Shown: positions 25,024 through 34,034, numbered from the stretch's first letter. The stretch is 64,000 nucleotides of DNA from CAZZKE01 sp964655005 (GCA_964655005.1 CAZZKE010000003.1:32782-96781), one strand, 5' to 3'. Made by a program: numbers and translations. The notes: a model not told the origin generated them from the letters alone.

Positions 25024-25045
25024 TGCCGGGTCGCGCCGACCGGCA
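25024..25045 (+). terminator. hairpin terminator after dsrE-like gene
   Basis: Directly after the TGA, TGCCG pairs with CGGCA and GTCG with CGAC around a three-base loop, with one bulged G. No U run follows, so termination would be weak or factor-assisted. It closes the cluster before the CBS gene. Confidence 0.4.
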
Positions 25046-25124
25046 CTTGCGAAATTTGTAATTTGTCTAATATACCGCTATGCTAGCGGGTAATAGTAAC
25101 AAAGCTTCGCCGGAGGATCCTAGC

Positions 25125-25601
25125 ATGAGCATTCAAAATATTCTTAACCTGAAAGGCCGCCGCCTGGTCACCATTCGGCCCGAAGACACCGTCGAAACCG
25201 CCGCCATGCTGCTGACCACCAACAATATCGGCGCCGCGCCGGTGCGCGATGCCGGCGGCGCCATGGTCGGGGTTATTTCCGAACGCGACCTGGTGCGCGG
25301 CTATGCCGACCGCGGCGCGGCGGTCTCGTCGCTTACCGTGCAGGACCTGATGACCAAAGAGGTTACCTCCATCGGGGCCGGCGACACCATCAAGGAGGCC
25401 ACCGAGAAAATGGCGAAACGTCATATCCGTCACCTGCCGGTGGTCGACGCCGAAGGGGGATTGGTGGGCATGATCAGCCTGCGCGATGTGATGAACGCGC
25501 GGTTACAGCAGACCAGGATGGAAGCCGAAGAGCTGCGCGCCTACGCCATCGCCTCGGGCGGCAATATTCTGCCCCGGCTTAGCCTGGAAATGCCCTGCTA
25601 G
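25125..25601 (+). CDS. Tandem CBS-domain protein
   Basis: A 158-residue protein made almost wholly of two CBS domains (about residues 8-65 and 75-130), with VISERDLVRG and MISLRDVMNAR closing each. Such paired domains bind adenylates and sense energy state; no catalytic domain is attached. The start is fixed by GGAGG eight bases upstream. It is separated from dsrE by 101 bases and probably has its own promoter. It ends on a CTAG that also contains the stop codon of the convergent dehydrogenase. Confidence 0.9.
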   Translation: MSIQNILNLKGRRLVTIRPEDTVETAAMLLTTNNIGAAPVRDAGGAMVGVISERDLVRGYADRGAAVSSLTVQDLMTKEVTSIGAGDTIKEATEKMAKRHIRHLPVVDAEGGLVGMISLRDVMNARLQQTRMEAEELRAYAIASGGNILPRLSLEMPC

Positions 25602-26584
25602 AACGCCTCGCCGATGACCCGGTCCGGCGGCTTGTGACCGTCGGAAAAAGTCTTGATGTTGATCAGCACCTTTTCGCCCATATCGATGCGCCCCTCGATT
25701 GTCGCCGAGCCCATATGGGGCAGCAGCAGGACATTTTTCAGGGCCAGCAGCTTGGCGTTGACCGCCGGTTCGTTGGCGAACACATCCAGGCCGGCGCCGG
25801 CCAGTTCGCCGGCCACCAGCATTCTGGTCAGGGCGTTTTCATCGACCACCTCGCCGCGCGAGGTATTGACCAGATAGGCGTGCGGTTGCATCAGTTTCAG
25901 GCGGCGGGCCGAAAGCAGGTGAAAAGTCGCCGGCGTATGCGGGCAGTTGACCGACACGATATCGACCCTGGCCAGCATCTGATCCAGGCTTTCCCAGTAA
26001 GTCGCCTCCAGCTCGCTTTCGACTTCCGGGTGGACCCGGTGGCGGTTGTGGTAATGCACCGACAGGCCGAACCCCTTGGCCCGGCGGGCCAGCGCCGAGC
26101 CGATCCGGCCCATGCCGATAATACCCAGCCGCTTGCCGTAAATCCGGTGGCCCAGCATCCAGGTCGGCGACCAGCCTTTCCAGTCGCCGGCCCTGACCAC
26201 ATCGACGCCTTCGGCCAGCCGCCGGGGCACGGCAAGGATCAGCGCCATGGTCATGTCGGCGGTATCCTCGGTCAGTACATCGGGCGTGTTGGTTACGGTG
26301 ATGCCGCGCTGGCGGGCGCTGGCCAGGTCGATATGGTCGACGCCGGCGCCATAGTTGGCGATCAGCCGCAAATTTGCGCCGGCCTGTGACAGCACCGCCG
26401 AATCGATCCGGTCGGTTACCGTCGGCACCAGCACATCGGCTGTTTTCACCGCCTCGATCAGTTCGGCCTTGCGCATCACCTGATCGGTCAGGTTAAGATC
26501 GACATCGAACAATTCCATCATCCTGGTTTCGATGCTATCGGGCAGCCTGCGGGTGACCACGACCCGCGTCTTGTTCTGCGACAT
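25598..26584 (-). CDS. D-2-hydroxyacid dehydrogenase, glyoxylate reductase-like
   Basis: A 328-residue NAD(P)-dependent dehydrogenase. The Rossmann segment is GIIGMGRIG; the substrate/catalytic motifs are NCPHTPATFHLL, NTSRGEVVDENAL with the Arg nearby, and LLPHMGSAT with the catalytic His. It likely reduces glyoxylate or hydroxypyruvate. The start at 26584 has GGAGGA seven bases upstream; the longer frame to 26608 is less likely. It diverges from the SH3 gene over a 152-base region with promoters for both. Confidence 0.9.
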   Translation of the reverse strand: MSQNKTRVVVTRRLPDSIETRMMELFDVDLNLTDQVMRKAELIEAVKTADVLVPTVTDRIDSAVLSQAGANLRLIANYGAGVDHIDLASARQRGITVTNTPDVLTEDTADMTMALILAVPRRLAEGVDVVRAGDWKGWSPTWMLGHRIYGKRLGIIGMGRIGSALARRAKGFGLSVHYHNRHRVHPEVESELEATYWESLDQMLARVDIVSVNCPHTPATFHLLSARRLKLMQPHAYLVNTSRGEVVDENALTRMLVAGELAGAGLDVFANEPAVNAKLLALKNVLLLPHMGSATIEGRIDMGEKVLINIKTFSDGHKPPDRVIGEAF

Positions 26585-26639
26585 TAAGTTCCTCCGGCGT
26601 TGTGCCATAGCAACATAGCGCCTTGCTTCCTTAACATCG

Positions 26640-26668
26640 ACTATTTTTCAATAACAAATAAATGTCAA
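26640..26668 (-). promoter_or_regulatory. sigma70-type promoter of the hydroxyacid dehydrogenase
   Basis: On the minus strand a perfect TTGACA (26663-26668), 17 bases and AATAGT (26640-26645), about 50 bases upstream of the ATG. Confidence 0.5.
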
Positions 26669-26672
26669 AAAC

Positions 26673-26703
26673 TTGACCATATTCCGTTGCCGGCAGATAT
26701 ACT
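26673..26703 (+). promoter_or_regulatory. possible promoter of the SH3 gene
   Basis: TTGACC at 26673-26678 and TATACT at 26698-26703 are 19 bases apart (17 if GATATA is taken as -10). It stands back-to-back with the divergent dehydrogenase promoter. Confidence 0.35.
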
Positions 26704-26736
26704 GGGGTCGCACATTCCGAGAGATTCCCCGGCCCA

Positions 26737-27255
26737 ATGCCCCTGCCCTTTACCCGAACAAATTTTCTAGTCGTGCTGGCCGTGACCGCTTTTTTGCTGT
26801 CGGGGGCCATGGCCCCCGCCGCGGCCGCCGAGGGTTCCGGCCTGCCGCTGCCCAGGTTCGCCAGCCTGCGCGCCGACCGGGTCAACCTGCGTACCGGTCC
26901 CGGCGTTCAATACCCGGTGGACTGGGTCTATCAACGCCGTGGCCTGCCGGTGGAAATTATCGCCGAATACCGGACCTGGCGGAAAATCCGCGACTGGCAA
27001 AGCACCCAGGGGTGGGTCCACCAGAGCATGCTGTCGGGGCGGCGGACGATGATCGTGGTCGGCAAAACGCGGACTTTGCGGGCCAAACCCGACAGCAACA
27101 GCGCCGCCGTGGCGCGTATCGAGGCGGGCGCCATCACCGATCTGGCCGAATGTCCGCCCCCGGCGGGCTGGTGCAGGATCGAATCGGACCGGATCAAGGG
27201 CTGGCTGCGCAAGGTCGAATTCTGGGGCGTCTATCGTGACGAGATTATCAAATAA
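26737..27255 (+). CDS. Secreted bacterial SH3-domain protein
   Basis: A 172-residue exported protein: signal peptide at 1-30 with cleavage after AAAA, then two SH3-like modules (about 38-105 and 106-170). The first has the classic DRVNLRTGPGVQYPV pattern and WRKIRDW; the second is more divergent (TLRAKPDSNSAAVARIEAG). Such domains bind peptidoglycan or proteins in the envelope. It is divergent from the dehydrogenase gene, a pairing often seen in alphaproteobacteria. Confidence 0.88.
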   Translation: MPLPFTRTNFLVVLAVTAFLLSGAMAPAAAAEGSGLPLPRFASLRADRVNLRTGPGVQYPVDWVYQRRGLPVEIIAEYRTWRKIRDWQSTQGWVHQSMLSGRRTMIVVGKTRTLRAKPDSNSAAVARIEAGAITDLAECPPPAGWCRIESDRIKGWLRKVEFWGVYRDEIIK

Positions 27256-27274
27256 TTTTTGGCCCGGAGGCGTT

Positions 27275-27862
27275 CTAGTCGAAATCCTCGCATAACGCCT
27301 GCCGCACGTCTTCGGGCAGGACCGCCATGTGGGCGTATTTCGAATGGTCGATGCCGAGCACCACGCGGGCGCCGTCTTCGCGCATTTCGGCGACCGGATC
27401 GTCGCTGAACGGAAAATGCAAAAACTGGATCGACGAAGCCTTGCCGGTGGCCGAAGTACGGTCGATATCGGCTTCCGGCACGGCCCTGATAGTGTGGCCG
27501 CCGACGGTAATCGTCACGGTTTTCTCGACACCGCCCAGCCCGGCCAGAAAATCGGCCCGGCGATCCGCGTCGTCGATTTCAAACATCAGCGTGGCGACCA
27601 GTTCCCGGCCATTTGGGACAAGCGGGTTATAGGCGGCCAGTTCGTCCGCTAACTGAGCCTCGCCACCGCCTTCTATGTAGAGCATTTCCTGTACCTGATG
27701 CAGCATCGTCTGATAGCTTTCAAAATAGAACGTGGCGTCCGGGCCGACGGCGACGCGGCGGCGCTTCTTGATTAGGCTAACCGCGCCGCGGCGCTCGTCC
27801 CGGACCCCGGCATAGGCGTCCATATCCAATATGTCGTCGTGGCTGATCTGGTGTTTCTGCAT
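27275..27862 (-). CDS. DUF3501 family protein
   Basis: A 195-residue soluble protein of the DUF3501 family, recognised by its start (QKHQISHDDILDMDAYAGVR) and the FYFESYQTMLHQVQEML segment. No catalytic motif or metal site is evident. Family members are usually next to a rubrerythrin and a CCG-type Fe-S oxidoreductase, as here, which implies a shared oxidative-stress or iron function, but the role is unknown. The start at 27862 is four bases from the upstream gene's stop; an earlier start would overlap that gene. Confidence 0.85.
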   Translation of the reverse strand: MQKHQISHDDILDMDAYAGVRDERRGAVSLIKKRRRVAVGPDATFYFESYQTMLHQVQEMLYIEGGGEAQLADELAAYNPLVPNGRELVATLMFEIDDADRRADFLAGLGGVEKTVTITVGGHTIRAVPEADIDRTSATGKASSIQFLHFPFSDDPVAEMREDGARVVLGIDHSKYAHMAVLPEDVRQALCEDFD

Positions 27863-27866
27863 GGCT

Positions 27867-29201
27867 TTATTCCCGGTAGGCAAGGGCAATTAGCTGGATC
27901 GGGTGTTGCAGCGGACTGGCCGGGGCCGCGCCATCTTCCAGCCGCCCCATGCCCTGCACGATATGTTCACGCGCCAGCGGGCATTCCGATACCAGATAGG
28001 GCGATTTTTCCTTGTTCGCCAGGCGGGCGACGGGTTTGCCGATTTTCAGGGCGACATCGAAATTGTCCTTCATGACGCCCCACGAACCGCCGTGGCCGGA
28101 ACACCGCTCGATCACCTGAACATGGGTGTCGGGAATGTGTTTCAGCATTTCGGCGCCCTTCTGACCCATATTCTGGGCCCGGGAATGACACGGGATATGC
28201 ACGGTCACGCCACCATCCAGCGCCTTCATGCCGTCGGCCAGGCCTTCCTTGCCGGCGATATCGACAATATATTCGCTCAGGTCGAAGGCCGCCTCGCCAA
28301 GCTTTTTGACAGCCGCGTTTTCGGGCACGATTAACGGCCATTCGAATTTAAGCATCAGCGAGCACGAGGCGACCAGCGAGACGATGTCGTAGCCCTTGTC
28401 GATCCAGCCGGAAAGATCGGCGGCGACCCGGGCGGCGCTGTCCGCGACGGCGGCGATATCGCCGTGTTCCAACTGCGGCATGCCGCAGCAGCCGGGGTAG
28501 ACCACTTCGGTCTCGACGCCGTTGCGGGCCAGCACCCGCCGTGCGGCCAGGCCGATTTCGGCGTTGTTGTATTCGCCCGAGCAGGTGGCGTAGATCACCG
28601 CCTTGCGGCCATGGGCCGGGGCCTGGTCGTTAATCGCGGGTTTCGCCGCCGCCAATCCGGTCAGCCTTTTGTCGTTGAAGGCGGGCAGGGCGGCGTCCTT
28701 GTGGATGCCGGCGACGGCCTGCATCACCGGCCGGGTCAGGCCGTTACCGCATTTGGTCGCCCAGTTGGCGAGCCCCGATACGGCACAGCCCAGCGCGCCA
28801 TTGCGGTCGGTTTTGGTCATTTGTTGTTCGATCGCCGGTATTTCGCCTTTGCCAAGCTGGGCGGCCCTGGCGCGCAGCATCAGGTGCGGGAAATCCAGGT
28901 CGAATTCATGCGGCGGAACGTAAGGGCATTTCACCATAAAGCACATATCGCACAATGTGCAGGCGTCAATTACCGGCTTGAAGTCGGCGCTTTGTACCGA
29001 ATCGAGCTCGCCGCTTTCGGATTCATCGACAAGGTCGAACAGGCGGGGGAAGCTGTCGCACAGGTTGAAGCAGCGGCGGCAGCCGTGGCATATGTCGAAC
29101 ACCCGGCGCAGTTCTTCATCAAGCTTTTTTTCGTCGAGAAAATCCGGCTCCCGCCATGGAATCGGATGGCGCGTCGGCGCCCCCAGGCTTCCTTCGCTCA
29201 T
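27867..29201 (-). CDS. Fe-S oxidoreductase (GlpC/HdrB-like, CCG domain)
   Basis: A 444-residue protein. Two 4Fe-4S sites lie at Cys38, 41, 44, 48 and Cys81, 84, 87, 92. The C-terminal part has two CCG-type domains: the first has YPGCCGMPQ, the second has RCSGHGGSWG in place of CCGFGG. It resembles the electron-transfer subunits of glycerol-3-phosphate and heterodisulfide systems but has no flavoprotein partner here. It lies between rubrerythrin and DUF3501. Electron supply to rubrerythrin is a plausible but untested role. Confidence 0.85.
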   Translation of the reverse strand: MSEGSLGAPTRHPIPWREPDFLDEKKLDEELRRVFDICHGCRRCFNLCDSFPRLFDLVDESESGELDSVQSADFKPVIDACTLCDMCFMVKCPYVPPHEFDLDFPHLMLRARAAQLGKGEIPAIEQQMTKTDRNGALGCAVSGLANWATKCGNGLTRPVMQAVAGIHKDAALPAFNDKRLTGLAAAKPAINDQAPAHGRKAVIYATCSGEYNNAEIGLAARRVLARNGVETEVVYPGCCGMPQLEHGDIAAVADSAARVAADLSGWIDKGYDIVSLVASCSLMLKFEWPLIVPENAAVKKLGEAAFDLSEYIVDIAGKEGLADGMKALDGGVTVHIPCHSRAQNMGQKGAEMLKHIPDTHVQVIERCSGHGGSWGVMKDNFDVALKIGKPVARLANKEKSPYLVSECPLAREHIVQGMGRLEDGAAPASPLQHPIQLIALAYRE

Positions 29202-29224
29202 GGGCTGTAATCCTTTAAAATATA

Positions 29225-29258
29225 GCGTGGGGAGACCCGAAGCCGAATCCCCCCACCT
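29225..29258 (-). repeat. hairpin between rubrerythrin and the Fe-S gene
   Basis: GTGGGG at 29227-29232 pairs with CCCCAC at 29251-29256; on the minus strand it is followed by only a weak AT stretch. It may be a partial terminator or processing site reducing expression of the downstream genes relative to rubrerythrin. Confidence 0.45.
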
Positions 29259-29280
29259 AAATTACGGATGAAAGGACGGC

Positions 29281-29694
<414 letters not shown>

Positions 29695-29745
29695 TTTGTC
29701 TCTCCTGAATCTGCGGTTATGTCGGGTTAGCGACGATACGGGCCG

Positions 29746-29774
29746 AATATGGAGTAAACCAATATGCTTGTCAA
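29746..29774 (-). promoter_or_regulatory. sigma70-type promoter of rubrerythrin
   Basis: On the minus strand a perfect TTGACA (29769-29774), 17 bases and CATATT (29746-29751), about 55 bases upstream of the ATG. Confidence 0.5.
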
Positions 29775-29778
29775 GAAC

Positions 29779-29795
29779 TATATAATCATTCTAAA
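29779..29795. promoter_or_regulatory. Irr-box-like (ICE) motif upstream of rubrerythrin
   Basis: TATATAA-TCA-TTCTAAA matches 12 of 14 fixed positions of the rhizobial iron control element TTTAGAA-N3-TTCTAAA as I know it. It ends five bases upstream of the -35. Irr is encoded by the adjacent gene. The site is inferred from family knowledge of Irr targets. Confidence 0.4.
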
Positions 29796-29831
29796 ATAGC
29801 CTGTAAGACATTGTTTATATTGTAAAATCTT

Positions 29832-30233
29832 TTATGAAACCCTGACGACAACATCGATCCGTTTAATGGCCACGCCGTTCGGCGCATCGGGTAATTTGTC
29901 GATCGATATGCTGTCGCCGTCGATATCTTCCAGGACGCCATCGTTTTCAAAATAGAAATGATGGTGGTCGCTGGTATTGGTGTCGAAATACGACCGCGCC
30001 GTGCCGACCACTATTTCCCGCAGCAGGCCGACACCGGTGAACTGGTGCAGGGTGTTGTAGACCGTCGCCAGCGAAACCCGCATGTTGGCGGCGATTGCCT
30101 CGGCATGCAGGGCTTCCGCCGTAACGTGCCGGTCGCCGCCCTCGAACAATAATTTCGACAGCGCCAGGCGCTGCCGGGTCGGGCGCAGACCGGCGGCCCT
30201 TAGTTGTTCGAGAAATTGGCTATAGGTTCTCAT
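29832..30233 (-). CDS. irr: Irr-type Fur-family iron response regulator
   Basis: A 133-residue Fur-superfamily protein. It has the winged helix RPTRQRLALSKLLF and VSLATVYNTLHQF, and the Irr-type sequence FDTNTSDHHHFYFE with three consecutive His (90-92). It lacks Fur's CxxC zinc sites. Irr responds to heme status and controls iron genes in alphaproteobacteria. It is adjacent to rubrerythrin on the same strand, with 137 bases between. Confidence 0.85.
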   Translation of the reverse strand: MRTYSQFLEQLRAAGLRPTRQRLALSKLLFEGGDRHVTAEALHAEAIAANMRVSLATVYNTLHQFTGVGLLREIVVGTARSYFDTNTSDHHHFYFENDGVLEDIDGDSISIDKLPDAPNGVAIKRIDVVVRVS

Positions 30234-30292
30234 TGGCGCGGTCCTTGTCTTCTTTAGTTATGGGACTATTCAGTCCACGGCATTAAGGATAA

Positions 30293-30309
30293 TTTAGAAT
30301 AAAAATAAA
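30293..30309. promoter_or_regulatory. second Irr-box-like motif, upstream of irr
   Basis: TTTAGAA-TAA-AAATAAA has one perfect half and one weak half (11 of 14 fixed positions), about 60 bases upstream of the irr ATG. It suggests autoregulation but is weaker than the rubrerythrin site. Confidence 0.3.
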
Positions 30310-30351
30310 AACAAGCAAAGCCATTTCAAATATATGGGAATAATTTATATT

Positions 30352-31749
30352 CTAATCGCCACTGACGATCCTGTCGACCAGCTCCTGGATGGTCGGCACG
30401 AAACCGTTTTGGTAAAAAGGGTCAGAGCCGAATTTGTAGGCATTGTGGCCGGAAAACATCAAATTATCCTCGATGCTGCCGCCATGGGCGATTTCTTGCA
30501 GGGATTTCTGAATGCAGAAAGACCTGGGGTCGGCCCGCTTGCCGGTAGATCCCTCCTCGTTTTCGGCCCAGTTGCTGAACCGGCATTGCGACAGGCAGCC
30601 CATGCAGTTCTGCTGGTCCTCCAGGATCGCCGCGGCCTTTTCCGGGGTTACGAAAATAACCGTGCCGTCGGGGGTTTTCATGCCGGCGGTGTAACCGTCG
30701 GCGATCCAGGCTTCGGCCTTCGCCTTGTCGCCGGAACTCAGATACACCGGCCTGCCGCGCGGCCCCAGGGGCAGCGGTTCCGGGCACTGTTCGCTCGCCT
30801 TGGCCTGATAGGCGACCTGATGTTGGCCGCGCTGTTCCAGTTCGTTCAGCAAATTGTTGCGAACGGCGGAAGAATAAAAACCGGTAGGGCTGAACCGGTT
30901 CAGGAAGATGTCGCCTTCCTTGAGCCCCATCAGCCGTTTTCGCCAGGCCCCCGATACCGGGCTTTCCCTGGTCAACAGGGGGCGGGTGCCGAACTGAAAG
31001 GCGATCGGCCCTATTTCCGAATTATCGATCCAGTCCTGCCAGTCTCGCAAGTACCAGACCCCGCCGGCCATGATGATCGGCGTATTATCCAGGCCGAACT
31101 GCCGCATCTGCCGGCGCAGATCGACGATTCTGGGATAGGGATCCTGCGGAACTTCCGGGTCCTCTACGTTGCTCAGGCCATTGTGGCCGCCGGCCAGCCA
31201 GGGGTCTTCGTAAACGACGCTGCCCAGGAATTCGGCGTATTTGCTGTAGGCGCGTTTCCACAAGGCGCGGAAGGCGCGGGCCGAAGAAACGATCGGATGA
31301 TAGTAGACGCCGAAGCCGGCGGCTATTTCGGCCACCCGATAGGGCATGCCGGCGCCGCAGGTGACGCCGTGAATCAGGCCCCTGGCGCCCCGCAAAATGC
31401 CGTCCAGCACCTGCGGCGTGCCGCCCGCCTCCCACAGCACGTTAATATGGATACGGCCCCGGCCGCCGGCTTTCTCGTGGGCGATTTTGGCCTGGGCGAC
31501 GCCGCCCTTGATGGCGTAATCAATCAATTCGTGCCAGCGCTGGCGACGGGTTTTGCCGTGGTAAATCTGGCGGATTACATTGCCGTCGTCGTCGTAGGAA
31601 TCGGCATTTACGCCCGACACCGTGCCGACGCAACCGGCCGCCGCGAACGCCCCGGCGCTAAGGCCGTTGGAAATGGCGACGCCCTTGCCGCCCTCGACAA
31701 TGGGCAGCACCTCGGCTCCGGACATAAAAATAGGTTGCAGGGTCTTCAA
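30352..31749 (-). CDS. NAD(P)H-dependent flavin oxidoreductase, nitronate monooxygenase family, with Cys cluster
   Basis: A 465-residue TIM-barrel FMN protein of the NMO/2-nitropropane dioxygenase group. Family segments are HINVLWEAGGTPQVL, VTCGAGMPYR and PIIMAGGVWYLRDW. It is longer than usual class I NMO (about 350). The extra C-terminal part has Cys382, Cys385, Cys389 and Cys412, spaced like a possible Fe-S or zinc site. The substrate is unknown. It is separate from irr (118 bases) and upstream of nothing it obviously serves. Confidence 0.85.
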   Translation of the reverse strand: MKTLQPIFMSGAEVLPIVEGGKGVAISNGLSAGAFAAAGCVGTVSGVNADSYDDDGNVIRQIYHGKTRRQRWHELIDYAIKGGVAQAKIAHEKAGGRGRIHINVLWEAGGTPQVLDGILRGARGLIHGVTCGAGMPYRVAEIAAGFGVYYHPIVSSARAFRALWKRAYSKYAEFLGSVVYEDPWLAGGHNGLSNVEDPEVPQDPYPRIVDLRRQMRQFGLDNTPIIMAGGVWYLRDWQDWIDNSEIGPIAFQFGTRPLLTRESPVSGAWRKRLMGLKEGDIFLNRFSPTGFYSSAVRNNLLNELEQRGQHQVAYQAKASEQCPEPLPLGPRGRPVYLSSGDKAKAEAWIADGYTAGMKTPDGTVIFVTPEKAAAILEDQQNCMGCLSQCRFSNWAENEEGSTGKRADPRSFCIQKSLQEIAHGGSIEDNLMFSGHNAYKFGSDPFYQNGFVPTIQELVDRIVSGD

Positions 31750-31812
31750 ATACAGTTCCTAAAGGGAGCGGCCTTGGCCTATTTTATCTGTTTTCGCATC
31801 GCCGTAACAGTT

Positions 31813-31845
31813 GAAAAGGGGCGAACCATGATTTTGTCCGCCCCT
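31813..31845 (-). terminator. Rho-independent terminator of the pnp operon
   Basis: On the minus strand AGGGGCG (31839-31845) pairs perfectly with CGCCCCT (31817-31823) and is followed by TTTTC, about 30 bases after the pnp stop. It closes the rimP-to-pnp block. Confidence 0.7.
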
Positions 31846-31874
31846 GTTATGATTATCAACGATACCGGAAAAAC

Positions 31875-34004
31875 TCAGCCGGTAATTTCCGCGCCGGTTT
31901 CCTGATCGACCACCTTCATGGACAGCTTGATCTTGCCCCGGTCATCGATGCCTATCAGCTTGACCTTGACCGTATCGCCTTCCTTGACGACATCGGTGGT
32001 CTTGCCGACCCGTTCCGGGGCCAGTTCGCTGATGTGGACCAGGCCGTCCTTGGCCCCCATGAAGTTGACAAAAGCGCCGAAATCGACGGTCTTGACGACC
32101 TTGCCGGTGTAAATCAGGCCAACCTCGGGCTCCTCGGTCAGGCTCTTGATCCATTTGATCGCGGCCTCGGCGGCGGACTCATCGACGGCGGCGACCTTGA
32201 CCGTGCCGTCGTCTTCGATATCGATCTTGGCGCCGGTGGTCTCGCTGATTTCACGGATCATCTTGCCGCCCGGTCCGATAACGTCGCGGATTTTGTCCTT
32301 GTTGATCTTGATCGCGGTAATTCGCGGCGCATTCTGGCTGACCTCGACCCGCGATGTATCGATGGCCTTGGCCATCTCGGCAAGAATGTGCATGCGGCCT
32401 TCCAGGGCCTGGGCCACCGCGTCCTTCATGATGTCTTCGGTGATCGAGGTGATCTTGATATCCATCTGCAAGGAAGTGATGCCCCGGGCGGTGCCGGCGA
32501 CCTTGAAATCCATATCGCCCAGGTGATCTTCATCGCCCAGGATATCGGACAACACGGCGTAGCCATCGTCTTCCTTGATCAGGCCCATGGCGATGCCGGC
32601 GACCGGACGGGCCAGCGGCACCCCGGCGTCCATCAGGGACAGCGAGGCCCCGCAGACCGACGCCATGGATGAAGAGCCGTTGGATTCGGTGATTTCCGAA
32701 ACCACCCGGATGGTGTAGGGGAAATCGTCCTTCGACGGCAACACCGGATGGATGGCCCGCCAGGCCAGCTTGCCGTGGCCTATTTCGCGCCGCCCGGTAA
32801 AGCCGAAACGGCCCGCTTCACCAACCGAATAAGGCGGGAAGTTATAGTGCAGCATGAAGTGTTCGAAACGCTGGCCGGCCAGTGAATCGACCCGTTGTTC
32901 GTCCTGGCCGGTGCCCAGCGTGGCGACGACGATGGCCTGGGTTTCGCCACGGGTGAACAGGGCGCTGCCGTGCGCCCGGGGCAGGAAGCCGACTTCGGTG
33001 GCGATCGGACGGACGGTGCGGGTGTCGCGGCCATCGATCCGTTTGCCGGTTTTCAGAATGTCGCGGCGGACGATATGCTTCTCGATTTTCTTGAAGGCGT
33101 CGCCGAACACTTCGGCGACCAGGTCCGCATCAAGGCTCGCATCGTCGGCCAGTTCGGCGCTGACCCGGTCCTTGACGGCGCCGACCTTGGCCTGGCGCGC
33201 CATCTTGTCGCTTTCGGCGTAGGCCTCGCGCAGCCCGGCTTCCGCCATACTGCCGATCCGGTCGATCATGTCGTCGGCCCCGGGCGCCGCTTCGGGCAGC
33301 GGGCGGGGTTCCTTGGCGCAGGCCTCGGCCAGATCGATGATCGCTTCAATAATCGGCTGGAAGGCCTTGTGGCCAAACGATACGGCGCCCAGCATGATCT
33401 CTTCGGATAGCTCGGATGCTTCCGATTCGACCATCAGCACGCCTTCGGTGGTGCCGGCGACGATCAGGTCCAGATCGGTATTTTCCATATCGTCGACGGT
33501 GGGGTTAAGGACATACTGGCCATCGATATAGCCGACCCGGCAGCCGCCGATGGGGCCCATGAAGGGCAGGCCGGAAATGGTCAGGGCCGCCGAGGTGCCG
33601 ATCAGGGCGACGATGTCGGGGTTATTTTCCATATCGTGCGACACGACGGTGCAGATGACCTGGGTTTCGCACTTGAAGCCCTTCGGAAACAACGGCCGGA
33701 TGGGCCGGTCGATCAGCCGCGAGGTCAGCGTTTCGTTGTCGCTGGGGCGGGCTTCGCGTTTCAGGAAACCGCCCGGAATTTTACCGGCGGCATAGGCTTT
33801 TTCAATGTAGTGGACGCCGAGCGGGAAAAAATCCAGCCCCGGCCTGGGCGTCCTTTCGCCGACCACCGTACACAGAACCTTGGTATCGCCGTAGGTGACG
33901 AGAACCGCACCATCGGCCTGGCGGGCGACTTTACCGGTTTCCAGAACCAGCGGGCGTCCGCCCCATTCAATTTCTTTTCTGAACTCTTTAAACATAACTT
34001 CCAT
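31875..34004 (-). CDS. pnp: Polyribonucleotide nucleotidyltransferase (PNPase)
   Basis: A 709-residue PNPase. Two RNase PH domains (about 1-215 and 310-540) are separated by an alpha-helical linker; KH (about 555-620, GPGGKMIREI) and S1 (about 625-695) domains end the protein. It degrades RNA phosphorolytically, alone or in the degradosome. Two nearby ATGs exist (34004 and 33995); the first has AAGGA upstream and is taken. It follows rpsO by 30 bases, the classic arrangement. Confidence 0.97.
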   Translation of the reverse strand: MEVMFKEFRKEIEWGGRPLVLETGKVARQADGAVLVTYGDTKVLCTVVGERTPRPGLDFFPLGVHYIEKAYAAGKIPGGFLKREARPSDNETLTSRLIDRPIRPLFPKGFKCETQVICTVVSHDMENNPDIVALIGTSAALTISGLPFMGPIGGCRVGYIDGQYVLNPTVDDMENTDLDLIVAGTTEGVLMVESEASELSEEIMLGAVSFGHKAFQPIIEAIIDLAEACAKEPRPLPEAAPGADDMIDRIGSMAEAGLREAYAESDKMARQAKVGAVKDRVSAELADDASLDADLVAEVFGDAFKKIEKHIVRRDILKTGKRIDGRDTRTVRPIATEVGFLPRAHGSALFTRGETQAIVVATLGTGQDEQRVDSLAGQRFEHFMLHYNFPPYSVGEAGRFGFTGRREIGHGKLAWRAIHPVLPSKDDFPYTIRVVSEITESNGSSSMASVCGASLSLMDAGVPLARPVAGIAMGLIKEDDGYAVLSDILGDEDHLGDMDFKVAGTARGITSLQMDIKITSITEDIMKDAVAQALEGRMHILAEMAKAIDTSRVEVSQNAPRITAIKINKDKIRDVIGPGGKMIREISETTGAKIDIEDDGTVKVAAVDESAAEAAIKWIKSLTEEPEVGLIYTGKVVKTVDFGAFVNFMGAKDGLVHISELAPERVGKTTDVVKEGDTVKVKLIGIDDRGKIKLSMKVVDQETGAEITG

Positions 34005-34034
34005 CTATCCTTCAAATAAACAGAGGCGACCGCC

